A DNA stretch of 64,000 nucleotides from Flavobacteriaceae bacterium. Its GTDB lineage: Bacteria; Bacteroidota; Bacteroidia; Flavobacteriales; Flavobacteriaceae. Below the pieces are notes generated by a model that did no database searches, was not told the DNA's origin, and saw only the letters and a program-made list of their open reading frames with translations. How positions within the stretch are numbered: position 1 is the stretch's first letter; each line of letters starts with the position of its first letter. The stretch lies in the NCBI GenBank assembly GCA_013373105.1, contig JABXIJ010000013.1, forward strand, positions 56,212 to 120,211. Direction: 5' to 3'. Of this stretch, positions 1 to 9,526 are shown piece by piece. The position numbers were made by a program, and so were the translations under genes.

Positions 1-1073
1 GCAAATACTTGATCTCCATTCCAATTTCCATTATGTAAGTAAAGTAATCCAAACTTTGCCCAATCTCTTGGAGTTGCCCAAGCATATGAAGAACCAACAT
101 AACTACCAGCTAAATCTGTTTCTATAAGCATAGAATTCATGCCTATTCTATCTACTAAATTAGTGTACCAAAAATCTAAATATTCTTGAAGAGAACTAAA
201 TTGATTTCTTAAAATACCTGATAATAAATTTGTTGTGCCAGATGAATAATACCAACTCTTATTTGGTTGGCCAACCAATGGCTTATTTTCTTGCGTTTTA
301 GTCATGTCTTTTTCTAGAAAAAGCATTTTTGTAACATCAGATATTTCATCGTAATTTTCATCCCAGGCTAAACCAGAATTCATTTGTAATAAATTATGAA
401 TGGTAATATTTTTTCGTTCATCGTTCTGCCAAGAATCAATAGGTGCTTTTGCTCGAACATCAATTTTACCTTGATATTGTAATACTCCAAAAACGGTACT
501 TAAAATACTTTTTGTCATAGACCATCCTAAAATTCTAGAATCTTTGGTAAAACCCTCTGCATATTTTTCGGCAATAATTTTGTCTTTATAAACCACAACA
601 ACAGCTCTTGTTCGTCTTGCTCCAAAAACTGAGCTTACACTTTCATTTAGTTTATTATAATCTACATTCGCAAAAACAGTGTCTTTTTGCGGTGCATTTC
701 CATAAGGATATGGTATAGTGTTTTTAGGTTTTAATCGTTGAGGAATTAAATTGTTTTTTGGAAACTCCTCTCCTCGTAAAGCTAATGCTACACCTTGTCC
801 TTCTCTATAAATTGCTTTTCTTGTGAGTAATCCAAAAACAGAAGAAGTTGCATATTTTTCTTTAGTATTAACTTTATCATCTGCCAAATTAACAGGAGAA
901 AAGTTATTATCTGTTTTATCTGTAAACGCTAAGCTTCTATTGGCTACAAAAACAGAAGAAGCTGTATTTTTGGCTGAATATCCAGCTAGAATGTTCAGTT
1001 TAGGATAATTATAAAATACTATTAAGGTTATAGCAATTGCTAATAGTAATAGAACTCTTTTAAAAATCTTCAT
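1..1073 (-). CDS. serine hydrolase, beta-lactamase (class C)-like, C-terminus cut by window start
   Basis: Reverse-strand reading from ATG at 1073: MKIFKRVLLLLLAIAITLIVFYNY...GWSMTKSILSTVFGVLQYQGKIDVRAKAPI...; SxxK motif (SMTKS) and YSSGT motif; N-terminal membrane anchor. No stop before window edge. Confidence 0.85.
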   Translation of the reverse strand, partial: MKIFKRVLLLLAIAITLIVFYNYPKLNILAGYSAKNTASSVFVANRSLAFTDKTDNNFSPVNLADDKVNTKEKYATSSVFGLLTRKAIYREGQGVALALRGEEFPKNNLIPQRLKPKNTIPYPYGNAPQKDTVFANVDYNKLNESVSSVFGARRTRAVVVVYKDKIIAEKYAEGFTKDSRILGWSMTKSILSTVFGVLQYQGKIDVRAKAPIDSWQNDERKNITIHNLLQMNSGLAWDENYDEISDVTKMLFLEKDMTKTQENKPLVGQPNKSWYYSSGTTNLLSGILRNQFSSLQEYLDFWYTNLVDRIGMNSMLIETDLAGSYVGSSYAWATPRDWAKFGLLYLHNGNWNGDQVF

Positions 1074-1144
1074 CGTAAAAAAATTAGTTATGTAAAAATA
1101 AGAAAATCATATAGAGAATTTTTAAACAAGTGCTACTCAAAGTT

Positions 1145-1152
1145 TATCTTTG
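1145..1152 (+). promoter_or_regulatory. Bacteroidota-type -7 element (TAnnTTTG) upstream of sufS
   Basis: TATCTTTG about 20 bp upstream of the sufS ATG; same motif recurs upstream of other genes in the window. Confidence 0.6.
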
Positions 1153-1170
1153 TGTTATAAATAATTGATT

Positions 1171-2385
1171 ATGATTGATATTGATAAAATTCGTAAAGAT
1201 TTTCCAATTCTAAAAAGAGAAGTTCATGGAAAACCTTTAGTGTATTTTGATAATGCTGCAACTTCACAAACCCCACAAATTGTAATTGATACAATTGTAG
1301 ATTATTACCAAAATTATAATGCTAATATTCATAGAGGCGTACATACATTAAGTCAAGAAGCAACAGATAAATACGAAGAAGCACGTATTAAAATTCAAAA
1401 ACATTTTAATGTAAAAGAAGCGTATGAAATTATTTTTACTTCAGGTACTACTCATGGAATCAACATGATTGCTTCAGGGTTTGCTTCAATTTTAAATGAA
1501 GGTGATGAAATAATAGTTTCTGCTCTTGAGCATCATTCTAATATTGTTCCATGGCAAATGTTGTGCGAAAAAACAGGTGCTATTTTACGGGTAATACCAA
1601 TGAATTTAGAAGGTACATTAGAAATGGATTTTTACCATAATATGCTTTCCAAAAAGACCAAATTGGTGTTTTGTAATCATGTTTCGAATGCGTTAGGTAC
1701 TATAAATCCTATAAAAGAAATTATTACTACTGCTCATAAAGTAGGTGCAGCTGTTTTGGTTGATGGTGCTCAAGCTACTCCTCATATAAAACCAGATGTT
1801 CAAGATTTAGATGTAGATTTTTATGTGGCTTCTGCTCATAAACTTTGTGGACCAACAGGTGTAGGTATGTTATATGGTAAGCAAGAATGGTTAGAGAAAT
1901 TACCTCCATATCAAGGAGGAGGTGAAATGATTGCGTCAGTTACTTTTGAAAAAACAACATATGCTGGCCTGCCTCATAAATTTGAGGCAGGGACACCAAA
2001 TATTTGTGGTGGAATAGCTTTTGGCGCTGCTTTAGATTATATGAATACTGTAGGTTTTAAGAATATAGCAAGCTATGAAGATGAACTTTTACAATATGCA
2101 ACTGAAAAGTTATTAGCTATAGAAGGACTTAAAATTTATGGAACCTCAAAAGATAAAACCGCTGTTATATCTTTTAACATAGAAGGTATACATCCTTATG
2201 ATATTGGTGCAATTCTAGATAAGTTAGGTATAGCCGTTAGAACAGGACATCATTGTGCGCAACCAATTATGGATTACTACAAAATTCCAGGTACTGTTAG
2301 GGCTTCATTCTCTTTTTACAATACAAAAGAAGAAATTAATGCTTTTGTAGAAGGTGTTGAAAAAGCAAAATTGATGCTTTCTTAA
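1171..2385 (+). CDS. sufS: cysteine desulfurase SufS
   Basis: IDKIRKDFPILKREVHGKPLVYFDNAATSQTP..., PLP lysine region SAHKLCGPTGVG, RTGHHCAQP motif. Confidence 0.95.
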   Translation: MIDIDKIRKDFPILKREVHGKPLVYFDNAATSQTPQIVIDTIVDYYQNYNANIHRGVHTLSQEATDKYEEARIKIQKHFNVKEAYEIIFTSGTTHGINMIASGFASILNEGDEIIVSALEHHSNIVPWQMLCEKTGAILRVIPMNLEGTLEMDFYHNMLSKKTKLVFCNHVSNALGTINPIKEIITTAHKVGAAVLVDGAQATPHIKPDVQDLDVDFYVASAHKLCGPTGVGMLYGKQEWLEKLPPYQGGGEMIASVTFEKTTYAGLPHKFEAGTPNICGGIAFGAALDYMNTVGFKNIASYEDELLQYATEKLLAIEGLKIYGTSKDKTAVISFNIEGIHPYDIGAILDKLGIAVRTGHHCAQPIMDYYKIPGTVRASFSFYNTKEEINAFVEGVEKAKLMLS

Positions 2386-2403
2386 AACAAAATAACTTCA
2401 AAT

Positions 2404-2436
2404 AAAAAGGTTGAGGATATCCTCAACCTTTTTTTG
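2404..2436. terminator. bidirectional rho-independent terminator
   Basis: AAAAAGGTTGAGGATATCCTCAACCTTTTTTT perfect palindrome between convergent genes. Confidence 0.85.
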
Positions 2437-2454
2437 TCTATTATATAATTGATA

Positions 2455-3990
2455 CTATCTTAGCATTGGAGAATAGTTTGTAGGATAGTCGCCAGCTTTG
2501 GCTAAACCATCTGTTGCTTGTGTAAAATTTGAACCAAATTCAGCATCAATTGCAGCTAATATATAGTTAGCCATTAAAGCATAACCTCTTGCTGTTAAAT
2601 GCACTCCATCTAAACTAATTAAACCACCAGTAACTAAGCTTGTATTCATTGTATAGTTATCAAAAGCAATGCCCATAGAAGCTTGCTCTAAAATACCTTT
2701 TAAATCTACTAGAGCTACATTTGAATTTGCATTTACAATACCAGCAATTGTAGTATTATAAGCATCTGTAGCATTCTTAATAGCAGTTTGTTCTTCAGGT
2801 GTTAAAACCCATCTATCTGCTAAAGGAACTGCAACTCCATTAATACTTAAAGGATTGCTAGGGTCTGCTAATGTTCCTATAAACGTTGATGAAGGCAATA
2901 CTAATAAATCATCAGCTGTTGCTTGTCTCATTTGACTTAAACCAGCAAAAGCAGGGTTTAACGCCTCTAAGTCTGTTAAGTTTTCATCAATTATAACCAC
3001 TGCATTTTGACCAGCAGAAAAATTAATTGTTCTTTTAGCAATTTCAGCATCAGCTTGAGCTTGTGTCATAACCTGCATTTGAACTAAAGCACCAAAAGCT
3101 TGAACAATTCCTGCATTATATGGAGCGTAAGCACCATTAACAGTAGCTGCTAAAGAAGCATCCATTGGAACTGGGTTGTAAGGAACTGTTGTAAAGTGAG
3201 CTAAGTTTGTAATATAAGGTACATTACCAACTACACCTTTTGCTCCACCAGATGTTAATGTAGTTACCATTGTGTTTAATACATTAGCAAAAACATTTGG
3301 ATCTGTAATATCTGAACCACCATATGTGGTAGGATCTAAATTTCCTGTTTGATCTACTCCTGTTCCTCCTGATAATGCATAACCTAAAACATCATTACCT
3401 CCAACTTCAGATAACGTAAAAAATGTTGGGTTTTGAGCCATAGCGTCTCCTAAAACTGTTGCATTTGCACCAGATGACATTCTTGCAAAATATGGGTTCG
3501 CTAATCCTAAAGCTACACCTTGTAAGTTACCATAACCTTGTGCAACTAAGTGAAAACTTTTTGCTCCTGGTATACCATAATTATTTAAAGCTCCTGCAAC
3601 AGATGTTGTTACCTCTGTAGTTGGCATTGCGTTTAAAGGTTGTGGCCCTGAACCATTGAAAAATAATCTTGGTCCTTGAATAACATTACCTCCTAATAAT
3701 AAACCTCCAATATTATCATTCATTAAAGGTTGATTAAAGGTAGTATTAAATTTTGATGCTAAAATATTTGGAAACGAATTTTCTTGTGCTGCTTTAAATA
3801 AAGCATTGTCTGTAAAACCTGCTGTAAATGATGCACCAATAGAAACATAACTAGAAAAATCTAATCCATTTGTGTTTAATGCTACTTCTGGAACAGCAAC
3901 TTCTGGAATTTCATCTAAATCATTATTTACATCACATGATGCGATACTTAATGACAGTAGAAATAATCCTATATATTTATAATTTTTCAT
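2455..3990 (-). CDS. SGNH/GDSL-hydrolase-like lipoprotein
   Basis: Lipoprotein signal (LLSLSIASC), SIGASFTAG block, GGND block, DGVHLTARGYALMAN block. Confidence 0.8.
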   Translation of the reverse strand: MKNYKYIGLFLLSLSIASCDVNNDLDEIPEVAVPEVALNTNGLDFSSYVSIGASFTAGFTDNALFKAAQENSFPNILASKFNTTFNQPLMNDNIGGLLLGGNVIQGPRLFFNGSGPQPLNAMPTTEVTTSVAGALNNYGIPGAKSFHLVAQGYGNLQGVALGLANPYFARMSSGANATVLGDAMAQNPTFFTLSEVGGNDVLGYALSGGTGVDQTGNLDPTTYGGSDITDPNVFANVLNTMVTTLTSGGAKGVVGNVPYITNLAHFTTVPYNPVPMDASLAATVNGAYAPYNAGIVQAFGALVQMQVMTQAQADAEIAKRTINFSAGQNAVVIIDENLTDLEALNPAFAGLSQMRQATADDLLVLPSSTFIGTLADPSNPLSINGVAVPLADRWVLTPEEQTAIKNATDAYNTTIAGIVNANSNVALVDLKGILEQASMGIAFDNYTMNTSLVTGGLISLDGVHLTARGYALMANYILAAIDAEFGSNFTQATDGLAKAGDYPTNYSPMLR

Positions 3991-4008
3991 AAAATAATGT
4001 GATTTTTT

Positions 4009-6810
4009 TTAGTTATTAATTGTCCATGATAAATAGTACTGAGAACCAATAGCTCCTACACCAGGTGCACTAAAATACTCTTGCCCTGTTAAGTTTGCAC
4101 CACCAAGTTTTATGATAGATTTTAAACTAGGAATAGTATAGTTTATCTGCATATCTAAAATTGTACGAGCATCGATTACTGCATTATGGAAAGTAGATTC
4201 CCATAAATACTCATCTTGCCATCTCAAGTTAAAGTTAAAACCAAAGTTTTCAAATAAATCTGTTTTTCCAAATTGTAATTTAATCTTATGTTCTGGTGTG
4301 TTAAATGCAGCTTGGAAATCAGGATCTGATGATTGGTCAAAATTAAATTTGTTATAAGTATAGTTTACACCTAAATCAAATCCTCCTAAAACTTTAGTTG
4401 ATAAACCAATTGTACCACCATAAGAGCTAATATCTGCAGGAGAATTAGTGTACGTAGAAAATGCTGTAAAATCTCCATTTTGTAATGCTGCTAATGATAA
4501 AGAATTATCACCAACTGTACCATAAAAAGGTACAATTACGTTTTTATTAGAGATAAAGTCTTCGTAGCTGTTGTAATAAACACTCATATCTACAGTTATT
4601 CTATTTTCACTACTTCCACCAATAATACCTCTATAACCAACTTCGTAAGCAGATACTCTTTCTGGTTTAACTAATGCAACATTAGCTGCTGTTGGAGCTC
4701 CATTTTGAACAGACACAGCTGAGAATGCATTCTCATAAGCTGCACGCCCAGATAACGTTGTTGTTGGGTTACCTGTAATTGTTGCCCCTGCACCACTTAA
4801 GGTTAATGCTGGTGTAAAATATCTGTCTAAGTTATCTGGTGCAGAACCTACTAAGAAAGCTCTACCTGCATTTAAACCAATATATTGATCTTGAGTAGTT
4901 GGGTTTCTAAAACCAGTTTGAAAAGAAGCTCTAAAGTTTTGATTTTTATCCTCTCCTGCAGCATAAGCCAAAGAAACTCTTGGTGAAAAGTTACCATCGA
5001 AGTTTTGAGCTTTATCATAACGAATAGAAGCAGTAAGTTTTAATCTATCATCTTCTAAAAACTTCTTTTGCATTTGAGTATAAATACCATATTCATCGTA
5101 ATCAATTGGGCCATTTGTATCTGTAAAGATAGTTCCTCCAGAATTTAAAGAATATAATCTGTAAGAACCTCCTAATTGAATTTCTGCAAATTCTATTTGG
5201 TCTAGGAAGTTATAGTTTGCATCTACATGATATAACTTCGTGTTATCTGTAAATCTTGATCCTGTTAATAAATCTGGATCTGCTGTTACTCTATTAAAAG
5301 CAGATTGGAAACCAGCTGTACCAGGCATTAATCTTCCTGTTTCAGCAGTTTGTCTTGCGATTGCATGAGCTTGATCTGAAGTTAAACCTCCTAATGTGCC
5401 TTGTAAATAAGCGCCAACATATTCACCAAACCAGGTATTATCATCTTTCCATTGTCTGTTGATGTTTATAGCAGCAAAACGTGTATCAAAAGAATCTCCA
5501 GCATCTTCGTTTGTTAAATATCCTCTAACAAAAAAGTGCTTACCTCTAACTTCTAATTTGTGTTGCTCCATAAAGAAGTTTTGAATACTATATCTATTTA
5601 AACCTTGATAAATGGTATTACCAACACCAATTTTAGAGTTTAAGATAAATTCTAGGCTGTCATCTCCATTAGGTCTATAATGTAATGCAGCTCCAAACTT
5701 TACGCTTTTTGCATCGTAATTCATTAAATCACTCTCTAAATATCCTGTTCTACTAATGTTTTCACTAGGAATTAAAGCAGATGCACCATTTGGAATGATA
5801 CCTAATTGCTCTAATGTTTGAGCAACACCTCTAATATTAGTAGAAACCTCATCTCCATAAACATTTAAACCATCGTAGTTTCTATCTGTTAATCTGTTAC
5901 CTGCAACATATTCACCATTTCTAGTGTTTCTGTAATCTGTTGCATACCATTCTGTACCATCTAAGTAAGATAGAGTTGCTTTGGCTGCAAACTTATTAGA
6001 AAATGCATACGCCATTCTAATATTAAAGTCGTTAACAATATTATCTCCAGCAGCTTCTTGACTTGTCATTCCTGTTTTTAAAGAAACGCTTATGCCTTGA
6101 TCATCAAATGGACTTTTACTTCTCATAAACATAATACCATTAAAAGCATTCGCTCCATATAATGCAGAAGATGCACCAGGTAAAAGCTCAACTGTTTGTA
6201 TGTCTAATTCAGACATCCCTAATAAGTTACCTAAAGCAAAGTTTAATGCTGGTGATGAGTTATCCATACCATCTACTAACTGCATAAAACGTGTGTTTGC
6301 AAAAGTGGCAAAACCACGAGTGTTTACAGATTTAAATGTTAAACTGTTTGTGTTAATATCTACACCTTTCAAGTTTTCTAAACCATCATAAAAAGAAGGT
6401 GAAGAAGTATTCTTAATAGCTCTTATATCTAGTCTTTCTACTGTAACAGGCGATTCCATTATTCTCTCTGGCGTTCTAGATGCAGAAACAACTATTTCAT
6501 CCAATGAAGTTTCATTTTCTTTTAAACTAACTTCAACTTTTTGTCTATTTTTTGTGATTTTTACTTCAGCAGTTTGGTACCCCAACATAGATATTTCTAT
6601 TGTAAAAGGAGGTGTGTCTGAAACCTGTAAAGTAAATTCACCATCAAAATTTGTGCTTGTACCTACAGCTTTTCCTGAAATTTTTATGTTTGCTCCAGGA
6701 AGTGTTTCTCCAGTTTTTGCATCTTTAACTGTACCTGAAATTGTAGTTTGTGCTACTATTGCTATACAGCTAAACATAAAGAATGCAAAAATTAAATTCT
6801 TTTTTATCAT
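4009..6810 (-). CDS. TonB-dependent receptor with N-terminal carboxypeptidase-like regulatory domain
   Basis: Signal peptide; TISGTVKDAKTGETLPGANIKISGKAVGTSTNFDGEFTL; plug domain LDEIVVSASRTPERIMESPVTVERL; long beta-barrel. Confidence 0.9.
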   Translation of the reverse strand: MIKKNLIFAFFMFSCIAIVAQTTISGTVKDAKTGETLPGANIKISGKAVGTSTNFDGEFTLQVSDTPPFTIEISMLGYQTAEVKITKNRQKVEVSLKENETSLDEIVVSASRTPERIMESPVTVERLDIRAIKNTSSPSFYDGLENLKGVDINTNSLTFKSVNTRGFATFANTRFMQLVDGMDNSSPALNFALGNLLGMSELDIQTVELLPGASSALYGANAFNGIMFMRSKSPFDDQGISVSLKTGMTSQEAAGDNIVNDFNIRMAYAFSNKFAAKATLSYLDGTEWYATDYRNTRNGEYVAGNRLTDRNYDGLNVYGDEVSTNIRGVAQTLEQLGIIPNGASALIPSENISRTGYLESDLMNYDAKSVKFGAALHYRPNGDDSLEFILNSKIGVGNTIYQGLNRYSIQNFFMEQHKLEVRGKHFFVRGYLTNEDAGDSFDTRFAAININRQWKDDNTWFGEYVGAYLQGTLGGLTSDQAHAIARQTAETGRLMPGTAGFQSAFNRVTADPDLLTGSRFTDNTKLYHVDANYNFLDQIEFAEIQLGGSYRLYSLNSGGTIFTDTNGPIDYDEYGIYTQMQKKFLEDDRLKLTASIRYDKAQNFDGNFSPRVSLAYAAGEDKNQNFRASFQTGFRNPTTQDQYIGLNAGRAFLVGSAPDNLDRYFTPALTLSGAGATITGNPTTTLSGRAAYENAFSAVSVQNGAPTAANVALVKPERVSAYEVGYRGIIGGSSENRITVDMSVYYNSYEDFISNKNVIVPFYGTVGDNSLSLAALQNGDFTAFSTYTNSPADISSYGGTIGLSTKVLGGFDLGVNYTYNKFNFDQSSDPDFQAAFNTPEHKIKLQFGKTDLFENFGFNFNLRWQDEYLWESTFHNAVIDARTILDMQINYTIPSLKSIIKLGGANLTGQEYFSAPGVGAIGSQYYLSWTINN

Positions 6811-6971
6811 AATTTGAATTAATTTGTTAACTAACATGCAAAATACAATTTTTTTTGAATTTATAAATAATTCTGTGTACTTTTTATAAGGTTTACAATA
6901 AATATTGCTTTATTTTACCAATAACACATCTTATTTCTTTAAAAAAAGAATGTTAAACTAGACACTAATTG

Positions 6972-6979
6972 TATCTTTG
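6972..6979 (+). promoter_or_regulatory. Bacteroidota-type -7 element upstream of ribF
   Basis: TATCTTTG 20-28 bp upstream of the predicted TTG start. Confidence 0.55.
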
Positions 6980-6990
6980 CTTAGTAATTA

Positions 6991-7938
6991 TTGTTGATTT
7001 TGGAAGTCATAAATAACGTATTTAACTTTACCTCAAAAACCCAAACTTTTGTAACTATTGGGACATTTGATGGTGTACATTTTGGACATCAAAAAATTAT
7101 AGAAAAATTAGTTTTTGAAACTAAAAAAGCTGGAAAAAAGTCAGTTGTTCTAACTTTTTTTCCTCATCCAAGAATGGTGCTTCAAAAAGAAGGTTCTTTA
7201 GAATTGATAAACACAATTGATGAACGAGCTAAATTATTAGAAAAAACAGGCTTAGATTATTTGATTATTCATCCTTTTAGTAGAGATTTTTCTAGAACTA
7301 CTGCTTTAGAATTTGTTAGAGACTACTTAGTAAATCAACTTAATATTTCTAAGTTAATTATTGGTTACGACCATCATTTTGGTAAAAATCGTGAAGGAAA
7401 TATTAAACAATTAACAGAATATAGTCATTTGTATGGTTTTAATGTTGAAGAAATACCAGCTCAAGATATAAATGATGTTTCTGTAAGCTCAACTAAAATT
7501 AGAAGAGCTTTACATAATGGAAAATTAAATACCGCCAACAACTATTTAGGCTATTGTTTTATGTTAAACGGCTCTGTTGTTTATGGAAAAAAACTAGGTG
7601 GTAAAATTGGTTATCCAACAGCAAATATAGATGTAAAAGAATCTTATAAACTTATTCCTAAAACTGGTGTTTATGTTGTAAAATCTAAATACAAAAACAA
7701 AACTCTTTTTGGAATGATGAATATTGGAAACAGACCAACTGTTGATGGTAAACATCAAACTATTGAAGTACATTTTTTTGATTTTAATGAAGATTTATAT
7801 AACCAAAACCTTACCATAGAACTCATATATTTTTTAAGAGATGAAAAAAAATTTGATTCTATAGAATATTTAATTCATCAACTAAAAAAAGATGAGAAAT
7901 CTGCTCGAGAATTTATGGCTAATAATCTGATAGACTAG
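6991..7938 (+). CDS. ribF: bifunctional riboflavin kinase/FAD synthetase
   Basis: TIGTFDGVHFGHQKII, GYDHHFGKNREG, GKKLGGKIGYPTANI, MMNIGNRPTV; no ATG near N-terminus, TTG at 6991 or 7000 likely. Confidence 0.93.
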   Translation: MLILEVINNVFNFTSKTQTFVTIGTFDGVHFGHQKIIEKLVFETKKAGKKSVVLTFFPHPRMVLQKEGSLELINTIDERAKLLEKTGLDYLIIHPFSRDFSRTTALEFVRDYLVNQLNISKLIIGYDHHFGKNREGNIKQLTEYSHLYGFNVEEIPAQDINDVSVSSTKIRRALHNGKLNTANNYLGYCFMLNGSVVYGKKLGGKIGYPTANIDVKESYKLIPKTGVYVVKSKYKNKTLFGMMNIGNRPTVDGKHQTIEVHFFDFNEDLYNQNLTIELIYFLRDEKKFDSIEYLIHQLKKDEKSAREFMANNLID

Positions 7939-7992
7939 ATTGTCTAAGTCTTATTCTTACAGTATATTTGCCCACTATAAACATCACGTAAA

Positions 7993-9267
7993 ATGTTACA
8001 AGTACAATTTATTAGAGAAAATAAAGCAAGTGTATTAAATGGTTTAGCAAAACGAAATTTTGCAAATGCCTCTGAAATTATTGATCAAGTTTTAGAAACT
8101 GATGAAAACAGAAGAACTACACAAGTTGAGTTAGATGATACGTTAGCTGAATCTAATAAATTGTCTAAAGAAATTGGTGGTTTGTATAAAACAGGTCAAG
8201 TACAAAAAGCCAATCTTTTAAAAGATAAAACAGGTCAACTCAAAGAACGTTCAAGAGACTTATCAGAGAAGTTAAGTTTATTTGAAAACAAGCTTCAAGA
8301 ATTATTGTATCAAATTCCAAATATTCCTCATGCAAGTGTAAAAGCTGGTAATTCAGAAAAAGATAATGAGGAAGTATTTAAAGAAGGCATCATTCCTAAT
8401 TTAGGAGATAAAGCTTTACCTCATTGGGAACTTGCAAAAAAATACGATATTATAGATTTTGATTTAGGAGCAAAAATTTCTGGTGCAGGTTTTCCTGTTT
8501 ATAAAGGAAAAGGAGCAAGGTTACAACGTGCTTTAATTAATTATTTCTTAGATAAAAATACAGCTGCTGGTTACCAAGAAGTTCAAGTTCCTCATTTGGT
8601 AAACGAAGCTTCTGGATTTGGTACTGGTCAATTACCAGACAAAGAAGGCCAAATGTATCATGTAACAGCAGATGATTTATACTTAATTCCAACAGCAGAA
8701 GTACCAATTACTAATATGTTTAGAGGAAACTTACTTCAAGAGGCAGATTTTCCAATTAAGGTTACAGGTTATACACCTTGCTTTAGACGTGAAGCTGGTA
8801 GTTATGGTGCACATGTTAGAGGTTTAAATAGGTTACATCAATTTGACAAAGTAGAAATTGTACGAATTGAACATCCTTCTAACTCATATGAAGCACTAAA
8901 TGGTATGGTTGAGCACATTAAAAACATCTTAAGAGAACTAAAATTACCTTATAGAATTTTACGTTTATGTGGTGGTGATATTGGCTTTACAAGTGCACTA
9001 ACTTTTGATTTTGAATTGTATTCTACTGCACAAGAAAGGTGGTTAGAAATTAGCTCTGCTTCTAACTTTGAAGCATTTCAAGCCAATAGGCTTAAACTAC
9101 GTTTTAAAAATAAAGAAGGAAAAAGTGAATTGGCGCACACGCTTAATGGAAGCTCTTTAGCTTTACCACGTGTTCTGGCAGGAATTTTAGAGAATTATCA
9201 AAGAGAAGATGGAATTCAAGTTCCGGAAGTCTTGATTCCTTACACTGGTTTTGATATTATTAATTAG
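7993..9267 (+). CDS. serS: seryl-tRNA synthetase
   Basis: MLQVQFIRENKASVLNGLAKRN..., class II motifs TPCFRREAGSYG, ISSASNFEAFQANRLKLRF. Confidence 0.96.
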   Translation: MLQVQFIRENKASVLNGLAKRNFANASEIIDQVLETDENRRTTQVELDDTLAESNKLSKEIGGLYKTGQVQKANLLKDKTGQLKERSRDLSEKLSLFENKLQELLYQIPNIPHASVKAGNSEKDNEEVFKEGIIPNLGDKALPHWELAKKYDIIDFDLGAKISGAGFPVYKGKGARLQRALINYFLDKNTAAGYQEVQVPHLVNEASGFGTGQLPDKEGQMYHVTADDLYLIPTAEVPITNMFRGNLLQEADFPIKVTGYTPCFRREAGSYGAHVRGLNRLHQFDKVEIVRIEHPSNSYEALNGMVEHIKNILRELKLPYRILRLCGGDIGFTSALTFDFELYSTAQERWLEISSASNFEAFQANRLKLRFKNKEGKSELAHTLNGSSLALPRVLAGILENYQREDGIQVPEVLIPYTGFDIIN

Positions 9268-9403
9268 CAGTAACTGCAACTAATAATCTCTTATATTTAT
9301 TCATTTCTAATAATGCGTTAAAATAATCTGCTATTTGTCCGTTTTTCATAAACTCTATTGAGTTTTGTTTTGCTGTTTCGTATTTGTTAGTTAAATCTGT
9401 CAT
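9260..9403 (-). CDS. small protein, 47 aa, unknown function (not in ORF track)
   Basis: Reverse-strand ORF MTDLTNKYETAKQNSIEFMKNGQIADYFNALLEMNKYKRLLVAVTAN*, 3' end overlaps serS end by 8 bp. Confidence 0.6.
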   Translation of the reverse strand: MTDLTNKYETAKQNSIEFMKNGQIADYFNALLEMNKYKRLLVAVTAN

Positions 9404-9526
9404 GGCTAATGTTGTTTAGTTCTTTTATTACATAGACATTTTTTATGCCAAAATGTTACAAAACATCCTCAATTTAGTTTTGGATTAATAAATAATTAAC
9501 ATTTTTCTTGACTATCTTTGGTAAGT

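Noticed and set aside
823-1008. Plus-strand ORF of 61 aa
   Set aside because: Antisense to the partial serine hydrolase gene, which has recognisable motifs.
6200-6817. Plus-strand ORFs 6200-6391 and 6554-6817 inside the TonB receptor gene
   Set aside because: Antisense to a strongly coding, well-conserved receptor; compositions reflect the opposite frame.
9171-9186. CACGTG core in serS as a further parS site
   Set aside because: Flanks (TTTACCACGTGTTCTG) do not match the parS arms.
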